Assembly: GCF_900496995.4 (NCBI RefSeq)
Contig: NC_044014.1
Coordinates: 14,100,501-14,164,500, forward strand
DNA length: 64,000 nucleotides
Reading direction: 5' to 3'
From: Aquila chrysaetos chrysaetos
Taxonomy: Eukaryota > Chordata > Aves > Accipitriformes > Accipitridae
A program made the position numbers and the translations under genes. Below are positions 24,701-39,700 of the stretch, in pieces (position 1 is the first letter of the stretch; each line of letters starts with the position of its first letter). The notes beneath the pieces are model-generated. The model worked only from the letters and a program-made list of their open reading frames with translations, was not told the origin of the DNA and searched no databases.

Positions 24701-27700
24701 TTAGGGAAAACAACTTCTCTATGTCACAAGACAAAGTTGTGTAGATTTGTTGTCCCGGTTTTCATGATGCCACTGATGCAAATTCGTCCAGTAGCTGGGG
24801 GAATTCCAATCTGCTAAACGCCTGTTGGGTTGTGAATGCTATTGGGCAAACCAAAAGAGATTTGTTCATTTTCTAATTGTGGTGTTACTGAACAAAAATC
24901 CATGTTCCTTATTCACAGGTCTGATGGGTTCTCCAGGCCCACAAGGTCCTCCAGGTGAGTGCTGCATTCCTTTGCTACGGCATCTAGAGAATAGAGAAAA
25001 CAAAAACAGAGTGACAGCTTCTCATAGTTTTTCCTCTTCAGTGATGCATAATGGTGAGTGAGATGAATTAAACCCCCCATCTCATTTTTCTGCAGGTCCT
25101 CCCGGCCTACAAGGATTTAGAGGAGAAGCAGGTCTCCCAGGTGCTAAAGGTGAGCTTCTCTTCCCCTCAGCAATTACAGCACCACTAGCTGATGTGCTTT
25201 TCTAGCACTGGTCTGAGTAGCAGACTTGGTCTAAGCATGTAGCATTTTGATGCTAGGGACAAAGAAAAGCATAAGACTGAGGAAAGGGAAGGAGGAACTA
25301 AACTTACTTAGTCAGTGATTGCAAGCAAATATTGAGAAATACAAGAGACACAGAGGTAACAGAGCAGGCTAGGTGAGGAAACATGGTTGGATGGATGGAG
25401 CTGTATTGAAGGAAAGGAATTGCCAGTTTGAGTTTGTCTGATATCAGAGTATCTGTATTTCCACTATGATTTTTCTTGATGCATGAAATTCCTTTCCATT
25501 CTGACTTGTTATTAGTATTCTTCAATCATCCACATATCTTTCAGGTGAGAAAGGAGCCGCTGGAGCCCCTGGACCCAAAGGTATGTTGATCAGTTAGATA
25601 TCTTTTGTGGATATTTTCTTTAGATTCCTTTAGATATGGATACTGTCCATGGGTATTAACCCTATCCTTCTTTGGCTTTTTCTTCTGTGCTCTTGTCAGA
25701 AAGCAGACTTTATTTTCTCTGATGGAAACATTTTACAATACAATGAAGCAATCTCACAGAATCATTCCCTTTTTTGTACCACAGGTGATCAGGGTGAGAA
25801 GGGTTCTCGTGGAATGACAGGTCAGTGGATTGTTTTCCTGGAGTAACAGCCTATCTAATATACATGTGCATTATTTGAGTTTTCAAATAACAGTATAGCC
25901 CAGCCAATCCCAGTTAGCCTTCTCAAAAACGTATAATGATGTTATTGGTTATAGGAGTTTTATTTTTGCACCCAATTTTTAAACAACTAGATCCCATTCT
26001 TGATTCCAGTAATCTTGGTAGCAATCTTTGTATTTAGCTTTAGGGAAATTCTCCCTCACGTGCCCTGTGTTCCTGTCACTTGAGCTTTTCTAATGCCCAG
26101 AGACAGTCACAAATCACGAGGCCTGAATATCCTGTCAATGTTGTTTTTCAATTGCAAAGCACCAAATATTGCTGACAGTGATAAATTGTATCTTCGCCAA
26201 GATTTGTTTGATTCGTTTTCATACCATTTTGCTACAGGTGAACAAGGCTCAAGAGGAATGCCTGGTCCTCCAGGAGAGCCAGGGGCTAAAGGACCTGTAG
26301 GTAGGTAACAGAAAACAGCTGTGTTTATATGTGGGACAATGTCATTTCTACCCAGAGTGTATTTCTATGAGCACAGACAAGGAAACAACATGGGAGTGGA
26401 ATCATACTGGTTGTGATCCTAGGTCTTTTCTCTAGATAGATAAGATTTGTCTGTATACTCAGATAAGATGTCCTACAGTTAAGTTTCAAGTGAATGTTTT
26501 CTGGATCTTCAGTAACTGCAGCCAAGGTTTCTTTCAGATGCAATATGATGAAAAGCCACCCTCTTGTGTTTAGGGCTGTACCTCACTTAGCAGGAGGACA
26601 GGGCAACTGTTGTACTATTTCAACAGTCCCTAACAATCTCTTTTCTTTGGACAGGACAAGCTGGCCGTGATGGACAGCCAGGTGAAAAAGGTAAGAGATT
26701 CCTTTGAGATGATGGAACTGCAGGTACTTTCTGATTTGGCAGGAGGTTGATTTGTAAAAGGGGTGGGAGAAGATGGCAACAGGTTCATGTTCTGGGATCT
26801 TGCTGCCTCAGAAGAGCTGTAGAGTCAACCATGTAAGCATGGAACTGAGACATACAATGGAGCTGGCTGTAAACTTGTGACAGAGATCTTCTCACTGCAG
26901 AACTCTTTTCTCATTGATGATCACCTGCCAGACACTGCTGCTGAAAATGGCCAGTTGCCTATGAGGATACAATAGGTAGAAAGTACTGCAGGATGGCGGG
27001 TGGCCAAGCTTGAATGGATTGGTAGATTTTAAGTCAGTGACTTCTGGCTTGTTGATGGTGATTATATCCCTAGGTGAACCAGGTCTTATGGGAATGCCAG
27101 GAGCCCGAGGCCCCCCAGGACCCTCTGGAGATGCAGGACAGCCAGGTAAAAGCATACAGAGAACAAAAATACTTTTTGCTCAGTCAGGAACACAGATGTC
27201 TGTCAACGATTTCCAGTCTTGATTTGAAGTTAAGGCTGGCAGAGGATCTCTGTACTGTAAGATGGTGATGAAAGGAAAACACACAGGGAATCTAGGCCCT
27301 TTGAGATCTCAGGATTGCATACACTGCAAACAAGAACATAGCTGCTATGAGCCAATGTTCAGTTTACATACCAGGTGCTAGGCCAATTTACATCACTTGT
27401 GGACCATGTGCTATAATTTCCAGTAAATGCAATCTTTTTCTACCTGCTATCCTTTCCCCACCTGAAATTTGTTTAGATGACTTAAAATTTTTGCCTTTTT
27501 CTACCAGGTCTCACAGGACCCCAAGGACCACCAGGTAGGCTTTTCCACCATGTTCCAGTTCATTAATGACACACTTGATATGGGCTCAGAAAACCCTTGT
27601 AATTTTCCCTCAGTGCTGCTCAGGGCTTCCAAAGTGATATTCCAAGTTTTCTGCATCTTCCTTGGCTTTTGAGATAGGTTTTGTGGTTGGTGTGTAGTTT

Positions 27701-30700
27701 TTGAGAAATGCAGGGCCTTGGAGTGTTGAAAATTTGCCTCTCCCCAAAACATAGTTTGCAACAAATAACATGTTTCAGTTCCCTGTGCATCACTGAAAAG
27801 TCCTTCTAATCAGCAGCAGAAACAGAGGGGAGAGGATGTAGCAATAGAGGTAAAAACAGAGGATGTGATGTCTGCAAGCAAAGGTGGTTTGGGGGGCAAG
27901 TCACCAGGGAATTTATCCAGGAGCCTCAGGACCGGGAGCAGTATCTGGAAGAAGCTATAGGTAAATCTAGGAAGCAGTGCTGTCATCCAGGGAGCAGTGG
28001 GAGAAAGGAAGGCCTTAACTATGCCCAGGGACACTACCAGCTCAGTCTACAGTCCACTGTGAATTCCTCCACTTGCTGTCAGGGACTTGCTTATAAATGC
28101 TGGAAGCCAGGGTCATGAGTAGGGAGCTCCTTCTATAAACCCACAAGTGAAACTCAATTAGCGTACCTGGAAAAAATAGAGCAAATAATATTTGTACTAA
28201 CCATTTTAAATTGTTCATCTACCTCATATCAGGACTTCCAGGCAATCCAGGCCGGCCAGGGGCTAAAGGTGAGTTTTGTTTCTTTTCTAATACTAATTTT
28301 CTTTCTAAGCACTTCATTTTAGGGAGGATAGCTGCTCTGCTGACCAGTCCCTGAATCAACAGTGGCATCTAGTGGCTTTAGGAAGGGAAGGTTTGAGAAA
28401 TAGACGGTAGCCAAGGCCTCCGTGAGCATACACAAAAGGCAGGGCATCTGCTGAGGCACGCAGCATGACAGTTCTCCGCTGAGACAACCTTAGCAAACCT
28501 GGTTCTGTCCTGAGCATATGAGTATGATGCCTGGTGACTGCAATGGGAGCTGCATGACTGCCTCGGATAAACCAAGGCCTATTGCCTATGCTGGCAGAGG
28601 TAGTGCTTGGAAAGCTGATCGGAGGATATCACTGGATTAGCTGAGCTCTGTTGCTTCCCCCGTGACCTTCTAGTGCTGTGACTTCTCAGGAGATCAAGGG
28701 CAAAGAGAACAGAAATCATGTTTAAGAAGACAATGTCACTGAGCTAGTGACAAATCTTCCCCCCAAAAGAAATGCATCTTTTGTCTCTTTGTTTTCTTAG
28801 GAGAACCTGGAGCTCCAGGAAAAGTCATTAGTGCTGGTATGTAGTGCTGTGAGAGTTCAAACACTTCTGCTTTTGAAGGATTTTCTCTGTTTTTTGTTAT
28901 GCCTCCTAAATTCATCTCGACTGTCAGACCTGTACTGGGGCTCCCTGTGCTGGGAGAATACATATGCTATAGATGTGTGATTCCTTAAGGATAGATTTGT
29001 TACACATTCGCTGGATGTGTGTATATATGTGTATGTGTGCAAGTGTATGTTTTTGTATTCCAGAGGGCTCGTCAACTATTGCTCTGCCAGGCCCACCAGG
29101 TCCCCCAGGCCCAGCCGGCCCCACTGGACCCCCAGGTGTTCCAGGTGAGGAAGCTGCTCCTCTGCTGTGGTTTTTGCAGGCAGCTTACATTGCTGTGCAT
29201 CCAGTTTGTAATTTAATGTGTGATGTTTATTGTCTCTGCCAGGCTGCCCTGTCTGGGAGGCAAGATTGCTCAGGCAGGACTCATGGTCCTCACTCTTCCC
29301 TGCAGAAAGACCAATATCTCAGGTTGAGTTAGGAAAGCAGCAGCCTCAAGGAAGAAATGGGATATGATCACAGAGGGGAAGGACAGAAGGGAGGGCTGAG
29401 AAGATGAAGAAACTGGGAACACTGTTGTTGTCCTTTGACCTGATGAGTACAAAGTAGTGATAAGTTCAAATCCAGTGAGTAGAATCAAGCTCTTTTGCCT
29501 CTCAGGAAAGCAGGCTTGTGTCTAATCCCTTTCCTGGCACTGTTAATGAAATCAGGAAGTGCTTGTTTTCCAGTCTTAGCTTTGAACTCAAGACAGCAGA
29601 AATCCCACATGAGCATCTGCAAATCTTTCACACACACAGAGTCTGGCTATGCATGAGCTTGTCCTCAGCCTCCTCTGTCCCAGGTCAGACACCGCCCACC
29701 AGCACGCTGGTGTCAGGCAGCAGAGTTCCTGAGCCCTGGTTCTCATGGCACTTCTGTGCCTCTCCCAGCTGTATAGCTGGAGCTAATCCTGGAGCTGGTT
29801 TGGTAGAGCTAACCTCAATTTGCAGCAGGGAATGAGAGAGGAGGATTAGGCCTATTGCATTTCTACTGTGGTCAGTGACTTTCTGGTTATTTCTTCAGTC
29901 TAAGAGGCACTAAGCACTTTAATTGCCACATGATGGAAAATAAGCCTCTTCTCCGGAGCTTCAAGTAATACGTGGGACATTGATGAATTCATACCCCATA
30001 GCAATTCCATTTACTTGTGCAGACAAATACATTATTTGAAACTCAGTTCTTATAAAAGACCTATTGATTCTTTCCTGCTACTGTAAAATACAACCAGAAA
30101 AATCTAATGCAATCTGTTTTTTTTCCTTTGAAACTAGGTCCTGTTGGACCAGCTGGTCTCCCTGGACAACAAGGTACCATTCTCCATCAGCTCTGATTCT
30201 GCTTCTTAAGAGAACTGAATTCATTAATTTTCCCTTGTTTCTAATTCTCTCAGCCCTTGGCACAATCCCTCTCCCTTTTGTTTGCAGATTTCTTCCTTTC
30301 AGTTAATTTTGCTGCACTATTTGGCTTAATTAATCTTGTACAGAATTTCTATTCTTTTTTCTTTCCCAGGGGAAGAAGGGAGGGTGGTAAGAGCCAGCAT
30401 GATGTGGATGCAAATGTCTTTTTTTCTTATGTTTTTCTGGAGGCTGGTATTTCTAAGGCATTTCTCAAGTGCAGTTGCCTTTCTGTGGTAGGGGGTATAG
30501 CCCAGCTGGATGCTTCCTGCCATTTTGAAAGGTGGGAGAATAAACTAGAACCAAATTGGGAATAATGTCACTGTGAAACCACTACCAATTGGACAGACAG
30601 CTGTTTGGAAGGGCCTGAACAGCGCTGACTCCTATGAACCTTTCTTAGCTGGCTTTCTATGATCCTGTTAGAGCAAATTGTGCAGTAATTTCTACATTTT

Positions 30701-33700
30701 AACACAGTGTCCGTCAGAGCCAGGGACTGAGTTCATGCTCCCAGTTCACATAAGCAAAGTCTGAACCTGTTGTCAGGGAGGTGAGGAGTGGGTACAAAAT
30801 GTCATCCTCTCTCAGTTACATAATTCACTTTCTCTTTTTTTTTCCTGAAAAAGGTCCACGGGGTGAGAAGGGATCCCCAGGTGAAGCTGTGATAGAAACT
30901 ATCAAAACAGAAGTCTCATCATTAACATCTCAAAGTAAGTGGGCCTGCCTTTCCACTCCTTTGCTTGGAGGTGCCAGAGGCCTCGAGGCCTGCTCACAGC
31001 TAACAGGAGATGCCTCTACCTCTTTCCCCTCAATGTGATATAGGCCAAGTGTGTGTGTGTATCTTTGGTGGTGGGACAGCAATACCAGCTACCTCTTCTG
31101 CCCTCCTTCTCATCTGTGCATCCAAAAGTGCTTTCAAAAGGAGACAGATGGCATCAGGCCCATGTCACAGAGAGGAAAGCTAAGGAATGGTGACTGGTGA
31201 ACAGTCCCTAACATTAGAGATGGTCACAGAGCTGTGAGGTTTCAGCCTGGCCTTTTAGCCCTTGTGTTCACACAGGGCAGTTCCCTATGTAATATGAACA
31301 CAGAGCTATCCGTAAGAGGAGAGCCACTTTGAGAGGGCACATTAATCTGAGCAACAGAAATCAGAATATCTCTGTGAATTAGGGGACGAATTCACAGGGG
31401 AGCAAATGCTATTTTAAGATGAAAGTAAGTGGAGCAGAACAGAATGGATTAGCAGCATCCCAAGAAGAGTGTCTGCTTGTTCTGTGCAATACTAGATGTA
31501 TGGTGCACTTACAATCAGTATTCCTATGCTCTGGGACCTCTGCAAGTGTGCAGGAAAGGCAAGGTAGAGGAGAGCATAAAATCGTAAATGGTTCTTGCCT
31601 GATCACCATCTGAATGGGGTTATGTAGATCCAGACCATGCTTCAGTACTGTCTCATCCCCCATTCAGGAGTCTTGGATCTCAGCATCACTGAACTTTGAG
31701 TTTGTGCCTCAGCTTGGAGGTGAGGATACATCTCCAATCAAGATAACACAGTGCAGCTAGTTGTTAAATAATGGCTGCATAATGTTCTCCTCCCAAAACT
31801 TGCCCCTCTGAAAGAATCTTTCCTCTCCTTGAAAGTTCTTTCCCTCCTTCTCTAGCCTTTGAGTCCCTTGCTCTTTCCCTCAGCAACCATTACTCTCCAG
31901 AGAGATCTTCTCCCTGTTTCCAAAATGCTGCCATCCTGCTCAGCGCTGTATTTTGCTTCATGTTCTAACCTGCATGCTGGCAACCAAACACATCTCTTCT
32001 CTTCCCTCTCTGCCTCAACTTTGACTTAGGTCACCCAGGTCCTGCCTTAGTCCACCTTTGATTGTAAGAGCTTCTAACAGAAACGTAATGACAGTGTTTC
32101 CATAGCAGCAGTAGCTCCATAGCAACAATTTTCCCTTTTTTGTGTGTGTTTCATTTGCACAGTGCTGGCAGATTTACAAGGGCGAGCAGGACCGCCAGGT
32201 CCCCCTGGACCACCAGGTATGTAATATAGCAGATCTCAGTATGTAAGCAGGGGGACGCTAACACACGTCATGTTTCTGGGCCGTGCAGTTTGCTGAGTAA
32301 ATATTCTATAATACCCCTGTTTCTTTTGTCATCAGGTGAATCTGTGCAGGGTCCTCCTGGACCTCGTGGCCCCCCAGGTAAGAGCTTGCTTCTCTGAAAC
32401 AAACCTGGAAAGTGGGAGGTTTTTCAGTGCCTCTGTCCCGTGCCTTGCAGTATCCCAGATGCAGTCTTGGACCTTGTGGAGTTAGTAGGGCTGACTTTAC
32501 TGGAAGCAGAATTTCACATAGTGGGTTCCTACTAACACAATTTCACTGCAATATAGTTTCACAGCAGCAAGATGCTGCCCAAGAGAGGAGATTTGCCTTG
32601 GCAGAGGTTTGCTAGCCAGAGTAATTCATAAAAGCCATACTTTTTGGGAAGACACTCAACGTTCTCAAGTCCCTAAAGGAAGTAACTGCAATCAGTTCTG
32701 TCTTTACTTCTTACTTGTCCAGCCTTAACTTCCAGCTGGAGACAGATGGAGCAGTTCTTATCATGAGGAACATATCCCCACTCCACTTCCTGTAGCACAG
32801 ATTTCCCTTTCACAGCTAGAAGAGGGGAGGTGCAGGGGGACACGAGACAGGAGCATAGCCCCATTCCTTACTCTCTGCTCAGTAGAAAAGGGGAGCAGGT
32901 CAGGTGTGTGATGAAATGAACCTTCCCTTTCAGTGCAGTGAAGGCCAGGTGGGATAAGCACTCTGTTCCACAAAGAAAGGAGTTCTGTCCTATGTCTGCT
33001 GTGGTGGCAAATGATAATGAAAAATAACTAACAGGGATAGATGTGTGTGGAGGAAACAATGATACTAGCCTACACTTGGAAATATTTGAGCTATGGCCAT
33101 GGCTGGAGGTGTAGCAGCTCTGACATGCACTTACTTACATTGCTGAGGCGCATCCTTCCTGAAGCCTTTTTGTGTCCTGTTTGCCTAGGAGAAGGATTGC
33201 CAGGACCTCCAGGCCCACCAGGGAGACCAGGATCTTCCATGTCCACCTCAGGTAGGTTCTCCCCACTCATTCCCTCCTGTGCCCTGTGAACGTTCTGACT
33301 GTTGGGGTTCCAGAGAGCACATCCTTGGCTAGGAGCAGGTGGAGCCGGAGGAAACTTGTGTCATATTCTGTTGGATGTCATTAAGAAACCTTTTTGTTTT
33401 AATTACAGAAACATTCCTCACAGGCCCACCAGGTCCACCAGGCCCACCAGGCCCGAAGGGAGACCAAGGTGGGTATATTTTGCTGCCTCACCAAGATACT
33501 AGATGGATCTCAACACGTCAGACTGAAAAGAAGGAAGGAAGGGCTTGGAAGCAGAAAGTGTCCTGCCTTTCTGTGGCTATAAGAAAGCTAGCACAGTGGT
33601 CACTAAATAGGACTCCTGTCTGCTGCCATAAAACAAGTCAATCTTTGTCAGAGAAATTTATTAGCCTCCAGTACTGGTGTCAAGGCAATCGCTGTATTCA

Positions 33701-36700
33701 GATCCCAACTTTGCAAGCCTATTAGACTCAGCAGCATTCAGAGCTTCAGATTTGCCATTAAAGTGGAACAGTCTTTTTGCAGAATGCAGTCTTGGCTAAG
33801 TCAGTGCAAGCAGGTGGCCCTGTGAAGTGTAGCTCAGCTCTGAGCTGGCAGTAGAACATGGGACCTACTCCCTTTACCGATTTCTACCCTGTATGTTGAA
33901 GGCCACGATAATATTCTGCAGTGTGGGCTGGGATGTTGCAGATCACAACAAAGCAAATGCTAACACTGTTTCTGTGCTTCCCTGTTCACAGGCGAGCGAG
34001 GTCCACGAGGATTCACGGGTAAGGAAGCTTCCAGGAGATATCAGTAGGGTACAGGGTAGCTTGCCTGTGTATATGACTGCTCCTCCATTTCTGTGTCCCA
34101 TGCAGGAGAACCCGGTGAGCCTGGCCTTTCAGCATTCCCCTCCCACGGTCAGTCTGTGCCCCCTTTCCTCCTTTGAATTCATTGTCTCTAGGCTGAAGCC
34201 AGAGGGCAAAATCCTGCTCTATTGATTCTAGCTTAGTGGAGCCAGGATTTTGTCCACACACTTTATTCCTGTGAATCTCTGACTCTTCTTCTGCAATTGG
34301 CAGGTGACAGAGTCACCATGCAGGGACCTCCAGGAGTTCCAGGCCTGCCAGGCCCACCTGGGCCCAAAGGTGAAGTTAAAAATCTTCTTTCTTTCTTTGC
34401 TGGTGGCCTCACACAGCCAAGAGTGGTTGAGACTAAAGGTCCTTTGGGAACTACAGCTGTGCCCACCCTACCTTTTCAGGCAGAGCAGGACCATGGCAAT
34501 AGAATTGCTCTGAGTACAAGGCACCTGGGCAGGTCACAGAAGACTCAGGAAAGCCGCCGTGGCCTCTTCTTTCTGCTCTTCCCCAACAAGCTGCTAATTC
34601 AAGATAGTCATTACAAGGGCTGGGTAGTTGCTTCTCTGACAACATGTAGCTCAACTGTTTCACATGACAAAGTATGCAACATGCAGTGACACCCATTACA
34701 ATTGTCTGTCTCTCTCACTCTGGTTTCCAGGTGATGCAGGTGTCCCAGGCGCTCCTGGCATCCCAGGAGCATCTCGAGGTAAGAGGCCAGACCATCATTG
34801 CTCTGATAGTATCAAGAAATGCTCACATCCTGGTGGAGACTTTGAAAAACCTCCTTTGGGTTTTACAAACGTGGGTGCCAACCTAATGCTGATGGGATTT
34901 GTGTTCAAAACCTCTTTTTGCACAGCCTGCATTAAATCAGACAATTTAAGAATTGCAAGTTTTCTGCTTCCAGCTTACTGGGAATCCTTTGAGCCAGAGT
35001 TTGTCCTCATAGGCCATGAAAGAAAGGGATTCTAAGTTGGCTAACCATGTTCCACAAGGGATTAGGGAAGCTGCATTGAACCCTCTAGTGGAAAAACTAC
35101 TGATCAGAACAAAAGTGCCCTTTGTTCTTTGTACTTAGTACTTACCTAGCCTCAGGTGGATTCATGTGAATTAAGCTGCTTTCATTCTGAGTAAGAGCAT
35201 CCCTGTATGCAGGATATTAATGCAGTTTCACAAAAACTGCATATGGATTAACTTAAGTGCCCCTCCATGTGAACAAGCCCTCTGCTTCTCCACACTGTGT
35301 CCTAGGAATACTACCTCAGGGTGCTGGGAAGACAGACACCTTAAAGAGCATAAGGTGTCACGCGACACCATGGTGACAGGAGTCACACAGGGCCCACCTG
35401 TATCTTGCAATGGAGATGAGTGAGGAGGTTCTTGAGCTGGTACAGCCCAGGCTGGCTGGGCTTGGGAGCAGCAGGGCAGTAAGGTTAGCCTAATGAGCCT
35501 GAGTGCTTTATGGATCTCCACCTATATTTCTGCACAGCATTGCACTTTGGTGCACAAACTGACCAGTACGAAGCCAGGGAGATCTCTGGACTCAGCCCTG
35601 CAGAGCTGCATAGGCTGAATTATAAGATGCCGAATTAATTGCAGACATTATACTGCCTAATAGCCCATGCTTAGACTGTGTTTAGAGATGAAGGGGGAGC
35701 CCCTCCATAGTCCATTCCCAAAGCTTTTTCCAGACCTGTGGGAAAGACTCAATGCAAGCACACTTCAGCATCGCTTGGTCTAATGCAACCATGCCACTCC
35801 TTCTCCTTACAATGCTTTCTGTAGGTGGATCCAGACAGATTCAGGGACCCCCAGGACCTCCTGGGCCACCGGGTCCTCCTGGCCCAGGTGGAAGTTCATC
35901 TCAAGAGATTCAGCAGTATGTCACTGACTACCTGAAGAGTGAGTATAATGATTTTGCCACGGGTCATCAGATGCATGCCAATCTCTCTTTTGCTCCCTGA
36001 GCCCCTTGTCACTCTCCCTTTAGAAAAAGCAGCCCTACTGCTCTGGCCTTATTTCTGTTGAATACTGTGAAGTGCCCTTGCCCACTGTGGCCTCTGCAGA
36101 ACTGTCCTTCTGTTGGCCTGCTTTTTGCCAGGGGAAGAGGGTCCAGTAATTGTGCATACGGCCATTGTCTTCCTGCTAGTGATGTGGGCATATCTTGGGC
36201 TTCCTACCTAGGTGACAACGTAAGGCATTATTTGACTGGTGCCCAAGGCCCACCAGGCCCTCCAGGCCCACCTGGAATCATCACCACTGCAGATGGGATG
36301 AACTTGGATTATGCGGAGCTGGCTACCCGTGTTATGAGCTATATGACAAGTAAGCACCATGTTGGTAAGCTCTGTACTGAGTCACGCTCTCGGCTGAGCT
36401 TGTGCAACAGCTAGGAGGTGAGAACCAGAGGAGAAACAACAGTCTTTAAATAGCAGCACCCCAACCCAGTTATTCATCTTCTGCAGTCTTGGCCCAGAAC
36501 TCCAAAGACCTGAGGTGGTCTCTGAGCCTTGTCCCATTTTAATGGTTAGATTAACTAACAATTGCTGCTGTTTAAACAAGTCTCACACTAAACATTAGCT
36601 GTTAGACCCTGTAATGCCCCCAAGATCCAAGCAGAGGTGGCTTTATTTGGTATATGTGGTCTCAAGTATTCTGGGGCTGGCTTATATGCTTGGGGCCCTC

Positions 36701-39700
36701 CTAAAGTAGATGAAATTCCCCGAGCTTTTGAAAGTAGCCTGGAATCTCAGTCAGAAGAGCACAGGCCACACAGCTGTGGAGACACCAGGATGTGTGAGAC
36801 AGCAACTGATTCATGGCTGGGGGCACAGGAAGACCATTCAACCAGTTAAACTGGATTCATTCAGCTTTCCTTTGACCCTGCCTGACCCCTCTTCACCTTC
36901 TGTCTCATCCTGCCTGATGTAAAACCTTTTCCTTCCCACAGGCTCTTCAGATGGCTATCAGTCACTTGCCAGTTCGGTATCAACTACATCCATTTTGTAC
37001 CAAGAACTTCTGGACATGCTGCAGAGTAAGTGACCCTCAAGGGAAACATGGGGGTTGGGGGATAAAGCATCCCAGCAGCCTGGAGATCTGCCTTCCCTTC
37101 CACTCTCCTGTCTCCAACCGGAGTTACCAGCAGCTGCTTCGGAGGGCAAAGTGCTGCCATAGGTGCTGCTGAGCAACCTGCGATGACTCCTTCCAAGTCC
37201 TTTGGGGACAGATTTATGTGTCGTGTACTGGAGAGTTTGCAAGCTTTCCGGAAGCTATACTTTCTTACCTGTTTGCTTTTCATACCCACTGTTGTAACTC
37301 TGCAGTTTCCCACTCTCTCCTCCATTCCCCTCCTTGGGTCTCTAGGTGGCATCTGCCTATGTCCCTCCTTTTCAGGAATTCCCCACAATTTCCCCCAATC
37401 TCCCACTAAACCTTGGGCTTCTATTTTCTGGCTCCCCCCCTCTCTTAGGGTTCTCCCCATTCCTTCTTGCCCACCTTGCTATGTCTTTGTTCTTAAGGTG
37501 GGGAGGATAGCCTGCTCTGTATTGTTTTCTACACATGCTGTTACTGTGGGCTGATATATAAATCACCAGGATGTCATTTTGCTGTGCCTGAAGGTATTGA
37601 TGATGCTGGCCAACATTGCGCTCCTCCTATGTGATCCAATGGGGAGTCAATCAGATTCCATGGTCCAAACAGACAAATGGCTGCTGAAATGCCACAGAAC
37701 TCAGCATGGCCTTTCCCAGCTGAGCCACTTTTTATTCCCTTTACCCAAGATGTTGTCCGGGGTGTCCTGAAGAAACAGAGCACAAGGAGGTCCCTTTAGC
37801 AATCCAAATTCTCAACCTCCTCAAACCCTGGATTATAGGAGGTTCCCCGCCCTGTCACAAATGTTTCTGACACCATACACAGGGCAGTTCACACTCAGAA
37901 AAGGAGGAGAGTGGGGAAAGGATCTTTGCATCCATAGATTTTGATGATCTCCTTAGTGGTGGGAGCTCAGGGAACTCCTCACACCTTGTGTCTTTGCAGC
38001 AGCTGGACAGCCTTAAAAGATGGATTTTTCATTTCCAGGAGAAGAAATTCGTCAGTATCTAATTGGACCTCAGGGCCCACCGGGACCTCCTGGACCAGGG
38101 GGAGATGGCATGTCTCTGTCACTGGATTATGATGAGCTGACCAGACGGTTTATTAGCTACGTGACAAGTAATGGTCTTTATTAGTGTGCATTTTCCTCTG
38201 TTCCTTTGGGAGCTGAGCAGAAAGCTCATACTGTCAGTGAAAATTCTTCCAGCGTCGACTGTGTGAATCCCTACATACAGAGACCTCCTCACAGGGATCG
38301 CGAGAGACTTGGAAGAGAACAAAGATACCCTGTAGCTAAGATACTATCCACAGACTCCATTAATGAGTTCTTGCTTTGCTAAAAACTGAGCTTAGGAACG
38401 TAATTTCATTTTAGCCATCTTAGAAGACCCATCAACACCTTCAAGTGCCTTTATAACCCTTTTCTCACTGGCTCTGTGGCCAGGATATATCTCTCTGTGG
38501 AAGAGTTGATCTCTGCCCTCTTTGTGTCGAGGCAGCTCAGGCAACAAACTCTTAGAAGTTTAAAGTTAGTTGAAACAAATTCCACCTTTCTGCTTCATTT
38601 TCCCATCTGTAAAGGGGTGATACGGCATGTAAGAACTGTCAGACAGAGAGGACTGGAGCGTTTCCAACAGCAGCGCTGAAATGCCTAGTCCTGGTACCTG
38701 CAACTATCTCCTTAAAAGCACAGCCTCCTTAAAAGCACAACACCCCAAGAGCTCAAGCAGGCCAGCTGCATTTTATTAGCAAGGACATTTCATTAAGGCA
38801 AATCACAAAGGTGCAAAGTTTTGCACCAGAGCAGCTTGCAGATAGGCAGACACAGGGAGAGCAGCACATGCATCAGCCAGCGGGTCACAGCTGAGCCGCA
38901 TGTCCTGGGGTGCCCCCTGCCACGTCAGGGGTTCATGAGGTGTGCAAAGCTTTTGCCAAGAATAGAGGCCTGATGCCTGCCTGTCTGTAGGTGTCCTTGT
39001 GTTTGGATTAATGGGGCAAGCTTTAACTCCGAGTCCGGAACAAGGCTTGAGCCCTGGTTCCCAGCACAATCTGCTGATGCGAACACTCCACCCTGCAGGA
39101 GTCCCTCCTGCGTTGCCTGTGAACAAGCCCTGCAGCCTGTCTGCTCACACTGTAGCAGCCTGTTTTGATAATGTGCTACTCTTGGATCTGTTTGATTTTG
39201 CAGGTTCTGGGATGAGCATTGGGCTCCCTGGACCACCTGGGCCTCCAGGGACACCTGGTATATCTTACAGTGACCTGACAGCATACCTGCGAAGTAAGCC
39301 AATTTCTTTACTCCCCTGCCATAGGTCCCTATGCACCCCCAGGATCTTTTTTTACAGGCTTAGTACAGAATTTCCCCTTTTGCCCACCACAACATATAAC
39401 TCTCTGTGAGACTCTGGTGGTCCCTCTGCCTTAGCAGCACTGCAGGCCTCCTGAGCTCTGCCAGGACCTGCACAGACTGCGAGGGACTGCAGACAGATCA
39501 CTGTGCTCCTGTGGAGAGCAGTAGCAGCACAGTGCTGTCTTGGGGAAGGGTATGGAGGAGCCCTTTGTCTGCTCCAAACTCTGCAGCATAAAGGAATTTC
39601 TTATGCCACTTTTTAAAAGTATATTTAAAAAATAGGGACTTCTACCCTCTTTGGGAATCTCCTGACTTCCCAGTGTGACATCTACACACAGGGAAGTGAG

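Noticed and set aside
28924-29124. Minus-strand Gly/Pro-rich frame ([12 protein letters not shown]) suggesting an antisense collagen
   Set aside because: It is the reverse complement of the GPPGPP-coding exon at 29064-29144; Gly/Pro codons read as Gly/Pro on the opposite strand.
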